Of a DNA stretch of 64,000 nucleotides, positions 56,302 through 64,000 are shown piece after piece. The translations under genes were made by a program, and so were the position numbers. Every line of letters starts with the position of its first letter. Positions within the stretch are counted from its first letter, which is position 1. The notes under the pieces are model-generated. The model worked only from the letters and a program-made list of their open reading frames with translations, ran no database searches and was not told where the DNA came from. Source of the DNA: Aphanomyces cochlioides (lineage: Eukaryota; Oomycota; Saprolegniomycetes; Saprolegniales; Verrucalvaceae); the NCBI GenBank assembly GCA_019828595.1, contig JAHQRK010000003.1:1550001-1614000 (forward strand), in the 5' to 3' direction.

Positions 56302-56808
56302 ACTGTCGTCGTCGACGTCGGAGATTACTTGCACGCACGACGGACGTGAAATGATCTCAGGGCTTGGAACACAAACTCTCTTTCAAAACAGCTTAAATAG
56401 GGAGATAATTCATCTCACTTTACGGTACATTATACTGTATATTGAACCGTAAAGTTCCAAATCAGATAAGAAATTACGTATACTATACGGTAAAGTGTAA
56501 AGCGTCAGTATTGACTTGCCAAAACTTGAGCAGCTATATACGTTGGATTTAAGGTAAATACCTATTGCCTTGAAAAATTTCGGGTGAAGTATTCTTTACA
56601 GTTGACGGTAACATGGTAAGTGACGTAAAGTTGACTGTTGGCATTAAAAAGTGCAATTACGATGATGACAACGAGTTTGTCCAAGCTTCGATCGACGAGA
56701 ACGTTCCGATTGAGATCAAATGCCTTAAAGGCAACCACAGCTTGTGTCGAAAAGCATTATGGATGCCTTTTCTATGACGTATGAACGTTTCTTCTTGTTG
56801 AAACGGAA
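56302..56808. other. Intergenic; possible unplaced exon
   Basis: Upstream part (56390-56600) is AT-rich with several copies of TACGGTA/TTACGG-like words. A short plus-strand frame from ATG at 56612 (MVSDVKLTVGIKKCNYDDD) is open for 54 codons and could be an upstream exon of the gene at 56809 or a separate small gene. Confidence 0.35.
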
Positions 56809-57169
56809 ATGCGCCGGCATTTGCTGTATCTTGCATTGACGACAGGTGCATCGCTCGTCGATAGCCGCCAAGAAATCTACCGATGGGATCCATCGACTCA
56901 ACAGCACATAACAGTTTTTTCTTACTCAAATCGCGAGCATGAGGTAAGCAGGGATAAGGAGTGCGAGCTCTCAACCCTAATGGTAGATGTGTGTGAGTCA
57001 AGATCCACGACATCGCAAGCTATTCCTTGCCGTCACGAACGGGGACCCACCCAAGAAAGCGCATGTTAAAGTGGTCGAACGCAAGCATTCGTATCCACTT
57101 CTTGCCTCCATCATCAGCATCGTCATCCTCTTGACGACTATCTTTATGATAATCAAATACACAACATAG
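56809..57169 (+). CDS. Small single-pass membrane protein, unknown function
   Basis: Two exons (56809-56943 and 56987-57169; intron 43 nt, GTAAGC to ATGGTAG) give 105 residues. The N-terminus MRRHLLYLALTTGASLV could be a weak signal peptide. The C-terminus YPLLASIISIVILLTTIFMIIKYTT is a clear hydrophobic segment close to the end, so a tail-anchored or type I protein is likely. Middle part contains EIYRWDPSTQQHITVFSY and RKLFLAVTNGD. An upstream frame at 56612-56776 may be part of the same gene. The stop is 7 bp from the stop of the convergent INTS7 gene. Confidence 0.5.
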
Positions 57170-57176
57170 TTTATTC

Positions 57177-60100
57177 TTAATAGACTACAATCGTTCGCTC
57201 GAGAGCCTTCACTGCAACGAGCCATTTTTCCTTGCGCAGCTCGTCGACGATCCAGAGGTTGCCGCTCATGACACAAGACGTGCCTTGAGGCCCGAATCGA
57301 CCCGCATCGAGATGTAGCGGAAGAGCTCCGTACCAAACGATGGCGCCATCTGCCGGCCATGCGAAGGACGTCAGGCTCTGGAACCCGAAGCCGCTCCCCG
57401 CAGCATTGTCTACAGCCAAAGTGCCATCGAATTGCAGAGTCCATTTTCGCGAGCTGTCATGTAGTGGGCTTGTATCTCTCACATGCTCCAAGTTGAGAAC
57501 GACTTGGAGGTAGCCATGGCAGTCCGAGTGACTTCCAATGCCAAGAACTGAACGACTCATCATCTTGAGCGACGGCGACGTGACTTGTACGTCGCAGGAC
57601 ACAGAGGCAGGGGTCGTACGGAAGAATTGGCGAGGAATGCCGCATGGCTGCGCAATTGCTGCCCGCGCCAAGTCAAGGAGAAGCTTCGTGGCGCCGTCGG
57701 ATGGCACAGCAGTCGTAGGCAAGTGATGATCCAGCGCGCAAATGAAGCGCCACTGGGGACTTGTCAGTCGGTATGGCGCTAAGGTGCCTAGCCAAGTTGG
57801 CAATGGAGCAATGTCCTGACCAAACGCAAAGCGATGAATTGCATAGCTCACAAGATCGCACAAGTGGCCATGGGCAGCCAGTTGAGCAAGGTCAGCATCG
57901 CTCCATGCAGCATTGCCCATGAGGTTGAACTGGCGAGCATGTCCCGTGAGTTGAGAAACGACATCGATCAACTTATGCTCCGAGGCGATATGCCCAGCGA
58001 TGATGCTTTCAAGCAAGTGCTAGACCATTCAATCGATGAGATCTTTTCTCGAAAGGAAGGAATACCTGAATCAGTGCTTGGAGCGTCGAGAGAAGGGCAA
58101 TGCGGGTACGGAGGAATGTCACCTGGAAGGTTAATGGGGCGTCTGAAGTCGCGGCACCTTGAAACAACGACACGGCAGAGTGTAACTTTGTCAACGCCAA
58201 GCCAGGGACAACCGAGGGACGAGCAATAAGTGCTGCTTCTGCTTCCGACCACTCCACCAAGCCAGCGATCCAAAAGGACGTCCTAAGGCACGTCAGGATT
58301 GAAGCGACTGGAACAAACCCACCGCTCAGATGAACAAGTCGAGGTTGCCAGTAAACGCGTTGCGAGTGGGAAAGCCCCATGGAGCATGTTTTCCCGTGCC
58401 ATCTGATATGCAAGCCATGGATCTTCAGACACTGCTTGAGGCAAATGTGACTCCATGGGACGGCCACTTCGTAGCAGGGCGACGCTCTTGGCTATGATGG
58501 TCTTGGGAGATTGTGGCTTGGACAATGTCGATGCCACAAAAGCCGCATCTGCGTCGCTGAGGGGACTGAACATTGACAAGTGGGAAAAGAACACCCACAG
58601 GTCTGTCAACTCAAGTTTAGTATGGTCGCGAAGGATTGTGCAGATGTGCGGGAGGAGCACAGATGGCACCAGTAGTGGAAAAGCAGTTGCCAACCCTTCA
58701 AGCAGTCGAATGACAGTAGAACGCAGAGCTTTTTTAGTTCCAATGAGGTGAAAGAGCTGCTGGAGTGCGCTAGCTTTTGCATCCACAAGCTCATGCATGG
58801 CTTGATTGTACAAGATGTGAGCGTAGAGAGCGCCACTGCTTTTGATCGCCGATAGTCTGTTAAACACGGCGTGGGGATATGCTAGGTTTGGAAGAGAGAC
58901 GACTCGAGAGACTCGTTCGAGGAAGATAAGGATGTCGATGTCGACTCGATCCGAGCATGATGGCTCTAAGACGGATTGCACCATCTAGAGAGTGGTAAAA
59001 TCATCCAAGTAAGGAGAGCGACGTACTTGAGCTAGATCGGTCGGGGCGTCAAAGTAGAAATGCTCCACAATAAGGTTCAGACAAGCAAGCACTGATTGCT
59101 GGTGGCTAGCATTCACCACTGATGCGGAAAGAAGAGAACGGAAGAGGTCCATCTGCGGCATTTTTCAAAACCACGAAGAAGCAGCGATGTTTACCACTTG
59201 AGTGATTCCATTCGGGTGAATTAGCAAAGCAAGGCGAGTCAGCGCTGGTAAAATCAGCGGTGTTGCATGAGTACTGGCGAATTCCATCACGTTGTCGTCG
59301 TTGGTGTAGATGCCGCGCTAGCCATGTCAACAAACGTCATGATTGATAGCTATCATTGCACGTACATGGAGGAGCTCGTTGCATTTAGTCCACAACTACA
59401 ACGTTGCTCAAGATTGACTGTCGAAGATGAAAGGCTCTACCTCTTGTGCTTCGTTCGTTGAAGTGATGCCGACATGAACGAGCGGCATGAGATGCAATTG
59501 AAGTGGCTCAGTGCGCACCTTCGCGGCAATTTGCCGCTCAAGTTTTGACGAGTGACGAATGATGACACATGCGGTTGCAACCGCAGCTTCTGCCTCCGGT
59601 CCGGGAGTCGTCAACTTTGCGAGAATCCTGCATGGTGTCAAATGACGACGAATGGATCATTGCATACGCTTGGTGAATGGTAGCATCATCTCGGACAAAC
59701 GGAGCAAGCACCGCGAGGACTTGAAGCGCTGTAATACGAGTCTGAACGTCATCGTGCTGGGTAACAACCTGGGCAATCGGGGCAACAATCTTCTTGAAAG
59801 ATGAGGCATAGTTCTTAATAATGGAGACTACCTTACTCGCGTCGGGAATTGCATTGAGGGGGAAATGAACTTGAAGGCGGCGGAACATGTCCAATACCAG
59901 GAGACGAAAGCTCGGTTGATTCCTAAAGTGGAAATCGAGTCATCATTTTGTGCGCTAGCGATGACGTACGTCGTGGAAAACTGCTCGGAGAGTCGAAGGA
60001 GTACCAATTCGAGTTCGTTGGGGGTGAGGAAGGGAAAATGGCTGTAGAAGAAGAGAGTTTCCGCTTTATTGGCTTGACTTCGTCCTTTGAGCTTAAGTTG

Positions 60101-60244
60101 TTGCTCCAGAGCTTGAATCAACTTGGCATGATCTTTCTCCAGCGCACGGCTACTTCGACCGCCCAATGTCAGCTCTTTGCTGTACGAGTACACGAGTGGA
60201 AATGCCGACGAGGCCACACATGTCCATGCCGGTTCCGACGCCAT
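57177..60244 (-). CDS. INTS7: Integrator complex subunit 7 homologue
   Basis: INTS7 is a helical-repeat subunit of Integrator, which cleaves nascent snRNA and other Pol II transcripts. Start MASEPAWTCVASS (60244); many short introns. Matches to the family in order: LIQALEQQLK...LFFYSHFPFLTPNELELVLLRLSEQF near the N-terminus, after splicing NQPSFRLLVLDMFRRLQVHF, then KIVAPIAQVVTQHDDVQTR with ITALQVLAVLAPFVRDDATI, helical repeats through 58984-58283, FLRTRIALLSTLQALIQ, and the C-terminal beta region IPRQFFRTTPAS. Ends ALERTIVVY. At least six exons; those between 59640 and 59000 are not resolved. Without splicing the frames look like separate short genes. Confidence 0.75.
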
Positions 60245-61009
60245 GGCCAATACGTGCGGCAGATATTTGATTCAATGGTATGATAAAGGTATTAATATCC
60301 AATCAACATGCGATGCAAGGAATTATCCTGTGGCAGCGTCCACAAGCCCCCAGTGTGATATTCGCGCACTTCCGACTCCCAATGCACCTTATCGAGCTTC
60401 TCCTATGGCGAAATTTAGGCTCTATCTAGTGAACTCGTCAATGGTACTCATTGAATTGATGGATCGTTTACGCAACTCTTCCCTCCAAGGTTTGCACGGG
60501 TGAGCAAGCCAACGTTGATATCGTCAATGAGATTACTCTTTCAGCAATGGAGCAAGTGCGACGACGTTCTTGCGATTGATATGCGGCCCATTTCCAACGA
60601 TCATTCGTGGAGTCAACGACGCATATGGACTTCCCAATCAAGAAATCATGCTTCCCCTGCCATTAAGTCGTCATATCGTGCTGAAAATCAAGTATGTAAG
60701 GCAAGTTCACTCCCATCGACTGTGTGGATAGCATGGCATGGATACGACCAAAGGTAAGAATTTGGCGCCATTCGGCTACTTCATTAGGCACATCTCTCTC
60801 TGCCAAAGATGTTATCCGGATAATGTGATAAGATTGCACCAACTTGTGTCTCAATACAAAATTCAAGTGAAAGTGTCAACTTATCCGGATGCCACTGGTG
60901 GATACAATTTGGCGCGAACCATCTATGGGCTATTAAAAGCGGGGTCATCAACTTGCATACATATTTCAAGTCATTTTTATTAAAAGGCCATTTTCCAATA
61001 TTGAGCACG
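60245..61009. other. Divergent intergenic region, nothing recognised
   Basis: About 765 bp between the starts of INTS7 (minus) and the SNF2 gene (plus); should hold both promoters. Short frames only. The word TTATCCGGATAA-like GTTATCCGGATAATG is near 60810 and ACTTATCCGGATG near 60880. Confidence 0.4.
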
Positions 61010-63219
61010 ATGGCACCATCGATGGAGACGCTGCCGGCTGAAGTGATTCTCGGCGAAGAGAATGACTGCCTCGTAGAAGAAAAAGACGCACCAGTCGTGG
61101 TTGAAGAAGAAGGCGTAGTGGATGACAAGCTCAAGCAAGTGGAAGATGAGTTAAAGTTGGAACGTGAACAACACGACGAAAGTGAAGATGAGTCATTCAA
61201 GAGCATCAGTTATTCGAAACGCGTGGAAAAGCTCGATTCGTTGCTGGAAAAAGCAGGTGCATACTCGAAATTTCTCATGTCGAACATGGAACCGGTCGCA
61301 ATTGAACAAGAAGTTGTTGAGAGCACACCAGCAAAAAAAAGGAAAGGACGACAAGCCAAAGTGAAAGACGGTGCATCCAAATTGCAAAAAATCAATGAAA
61401 ACCAAGCTGCAGCGCACTCTGTGTCGGAAATGAAGTTCAAGCAGCCATCTCTCTTCACAGGTGGCACCCTTCGATCATACCAACTTGAGGGCATTCAGTG
61501 GATGTGCAATTTGTTTGAGAATGGTTTGAATGGCATTTTGGCAGATGAAATGGGCTTGGGTAAAACGGTTCAAGTTATCGGCATGCTTGCTCAATTGAAA
61601 GCCAAGGGAGTACGTGGCCCGTACTTGGTCGTTGCCCCATTGTCAACATTGTCCAATTGGTACAACGAATTCAGAAAGTTCACACCTACAATCCCAGCCA
61701 TAATTTATCACGGAAACAACCATGAGCGAAAACAAATACGAATGCATCAGCTAAAACGTGGCACGCAGAGTAATCCAGACTTCCCTGTGATTATTACTTC
61801 GTACGAAGTCATAATTCGCGATGCTTCAAGCTTCAATGCTATGGGTTACACATGGAAGTTTATGATTATTGATGAAGGACATCGCTTGAAGAATATGAAC
61901 TGCTTGTTGATGAAGGAGTTGAAGAAATGCAGGTCAGAAAACCGGTTGCTCTTGTCAGGCACACCCCTCCAAAACAATTTGAGCGAGTTATGGAGTTTGC
62001 TTAACTTTCTGCTGCCCGACGTTTTCGATGACTTGGCGTTGTTCCAAAGTTGGTTCAACTCAACCAGTTCAGCAAATTCCAACACTACCACCGATATTAT
62101 ATCTAAGAAAGAAGTCTTGACAAACCAAAAACAAAATCAAGTTGTGTCAAAACTCCACGAGATTTTGCGTCCATTTGTTCTCAGACGTTTGAAGACCGAG
62201 GTTGTCATGGATGTTCCGTCCAAGACAGAAATTGTAGTATACTGCCCAATGTCAGATTTGCAAGCCTCTTACTACAAATTAATCGCTGAGAAGAAGTTGG
62301 CTAAAGCCTTGCAAGAAAAATATGGCAAAACTAGTACAACTTACTCTTGTCGCATCATCACTAACATTTGTACGTAGCGAGTATGCCTGCAACTCTGCGA
62401 AACATGGCAATGCAGCTTCGAAAATGTTGCAATCATCCATACATGTTTGACGAAGACACTGATGCTTCGGGTAATGTGGTGACTGGTGAGCACTTGGTGC
62501 AAGCTGCCGGAAAGTTGCAAGTTATGGATTCGATGTTGAAACAACTGCTCAAGAAGGGGCACAAAGTGCTCATTTTCAGTCAAATGACACGTGTCCTTGA
62601 TATTTTAGAGGATTTTATGCTTTTGCGTCGTTATCAATATTGCCGTCTGGACGGATCAACTCACTTTAATGAACGTCAGCGATCAATGGACGCTTTCAAC
62701 GACCCTAATGGAGGATTGCAAATTTTCCTTCTGTCAACGCGTGCTGGTGGCTTGGGTATCAACCTGACAGGTGCCGACACTGTGATCTTGTATGACAGTG
62801 ACTGGAACCCCCACCAAGACAATCAAGCCCAAGATCGTTGCCATCGAATTGGTCAAACCAAGGATGTTGTTGTGTACCGCTTGATCACTGAAAACTCATT
62901 CGAAAACCGTATGCTTCAGCGAGCAAACGCCAAGCGAACACTCGAACGAGTCGTTCTCTCACGAGGCGAATTTTCGTCAGCCTCCGGAGGCTCCCGTCAA
63001 GCCAATTTGACCATGGAAGAACTCGAATCTCTCCTCCAAGATGACATTCAGATTCGTCAAGAAGCGACTGGAGGCATTTCCGAAGACGAATTGGCGCTCA
63101 TTTGTGACCGAGAACAAGTCACTGACGCATTCGTCAAAAAAACATCGGATGTACCGAAAGAAAGCAAAGGATATTACGTCGTAGATTCATCAGCCTCCAA
63201 AATGGAGAGCTTCACTTAA
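61010..63219 (+). CDS. HELLS: LSH/DDM1 (HELLS)-type SNF2 chromatin remodeller
   Basis: Two exons (61010-62333, 62378-63219; intron 44 nt) give 721 residues. The N-terminal 140 residues are acidic with a coiled-coil part (KLKQVEDELKLEREQ) and the YSKFL motif, then a basic patch (KKRKGRQAK). The SNF2 ATPase domain has TLRSYQLEGIQWM, ADEMGLGKT (Walker A, about residue 180), IIDEGHRLKN (DEGH box), LLSGTPLQNNL, and in the second lobe VLIFSQMTRVLD, LLSTRAGGLGINL and DRCHRIGQTK. Length, DEGH and the HPYMFDED junction fit LSH/DDM1 rather than ISWI or CHD. Such proteins move nucleosomes in repeats and help maintain silencing. The stop codon overlaps the end of the convergent malate synthase gene. Confidence 0.9.
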
Positions 63220-64000
63220 TCAATGTCTGCAAAAATGTCGTCAAAAATGTTGGAAAGTCTGAAGCGGTAAGCACTTGAAGCACAACTGCACTCGTAGCTA
63301 CGACGTGGCTAGCAGGGAGTTCCTCCTCAATTTCTGTCATCAAGTCGAGTACCATCCTACGAACACCGTCATACATTTTATGTTATTGTGGATAGCAAAC
63401 CTAATGGTAGCCACTTGGTTTGTGCCATGGACAGGCTGTTGATACTTGATCCATTGCCATAACTACCGAGCAGCCCATAAAGATTTCTACAGCTGACAAA
63501 CGAACGAACCTGGGACCGGGAGATCTCTGCTGTCGCCGAGTCTTCGACGCAGTGATCGACCACCACCACGCCTTTGCCTTCAATCCAACTCGCCACGTAA
63601 TGCATCACAACGCGCAGGTTAAACCGAATCGAGTGCAGAGTCACATCTCCAGGGGGTAGATCTAACAAAGCACGGGTCTCGAAGCTTTCCAGTCTAGCAC
63701 GCTTCATAGCTTGCGCTTGTCGGACACTTTCGAATATCTGGCAACGAATTGAAAATCGCCCTGTTTCCATTTACTACCTCTTGGACAACGGATACCAAAG
63801 CAGCATCGTAGACCAACGCTCCGTCAGCACCTGCTTGAGCCTCGTAAAGTTTTCCCTATATGCAATGTGGTCATGTCGCTGGATTTCCCTCAAGATACGT
63901 TTTTAGCCTTGTCCACGAATGCGGCACGCTCTATCGGCGACACATGACTGAAGTCGAATGGGATCATGCCAGTTGTGGCGGGAGCTCCACGCTTGTGGCA
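63212..64000 (-). CDS. Malate synthase, C-terminal part (5' truncated by window end)
   Basis: Condenses acetyl-CoA and glyoxylate to malate in the glyoxylate cycle, usually peroxisomal. Only about 200 C-terminal residues lie in the window, in five exons: 64000 to about 63899, 63856-63778, 63737-63510, 63462-63401 and 63356-63212. CHKRGAPATTGMIPF is the counterpart of the family's CHKRGA-A-GGM segment; HYVASWIEGKGVVVVDHCVEDSATAEISRSQ matches the L-W-G-G-V-I--LMEDAATAEISRAQ block, then LWQWIKYQ. Exact residues differ from the usual consensus (ATTGM for AMGGM), so substrate may have shifted. The last residues TLIK do not form a typical SKL-type peroxisomal signal. Coding end overlaps the SNF2 gene by 8 bp. 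Confidence 0.8.

Noticed and set aside
56657..57013. 118-codon minus-strand frame near the small membrane protein
   Set aside because: It starts at MSWIL and looks partly coding, but it runs antisense across a well-formed intron and exon pair on the plus strand and has no family pattern.

Overview
The window looks like nuclear DNA of a stramenopile, most probably an oomycete close to the Saprolegniales. This is inferred from four things: secreted Kazal-type inhibitors of the oomycete EPI style, a flagellar SPEF1 homologue, giant IPT/TIG plus cysteine-rich membrane proteins, and dense protein-coding DNA cut by very short GT-AG introns. The introns I could place are almost all 37-54 nt. The species cannot be fixed from the sequence alone.

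Layout. 1-13.7 kb: one giant gene (5' end outside the window) for an IPT/TIG-repeat, cysteine-rich, multi-pass membrane protein. 13.7-16.6 kb: RCL1 (18S rRNA maturation), a doubtful small gene, and SPEF1 (flagellar microtubules). 16.7-20.3 kb: a PLP fusion protein, aminotransferase class V fold joined to an alanine-racemase-fold decarboxylase domain that has lost its lysine. 21.4-22.4 kb: a GT8 glycosyltransferase. 22.4-25.9 kb: four tandem secreted Kazal inhibitors with 14 domains. 26.0-27.2 kb: a DOT1-like methyltransferase. 27.3-28.7 kb: tandem MsrB paralogues, one carrying a perfect coding hairpin. 29.0-33.5 kb: a basic coiled-coil protein, a DHHC palmitoyltransferase, a Tourist-like MITE and NTAN1. 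33.5-42.1 kb: a gene-poor, AT-rich stretch with an armadillo-like protein gene, several MITEs and a 1,014-bp perfect inverted repeat. 42.5-49.6 kb: a VC0807-like membrane protein, ALKBH6, homoserine dehydrogenase, an HMIT-like sugar transporter and a cysteine-synthase-like enzyme. 49.6-52.4 kb: no recognisable gene. 52.4-64 kb: an ENT nucleoside transporter, a triple-PDZ protein, a small membrane protein, INTS7, an LSH/DDM1-type SNF2 remodeller and the 3' part of a malate synthase gene.

Genes are independently oriented with no operons. Convergent pairs are packed tail to tail with 6-60 bp between stop codons, and the SNF2 and malate synthase coding ends overlap. Functional groups are RNA/chromatin (RCL1, INTS7, LSH, DOT1-like, ALKBH6), protein quality and modification (NTAN1, MsrB, DHHC), amino-acid and carbon metabolism (homoserine dehydrogenase, cysteine-synthase-like, malate synthase), transport, flagellum, and secreted protease inhibition. 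No tRNA, rRNA, CRISPR array or autonomous transposon was recognised. Exon boundaries were placed by eye from GT-AG sites and frame continuity.
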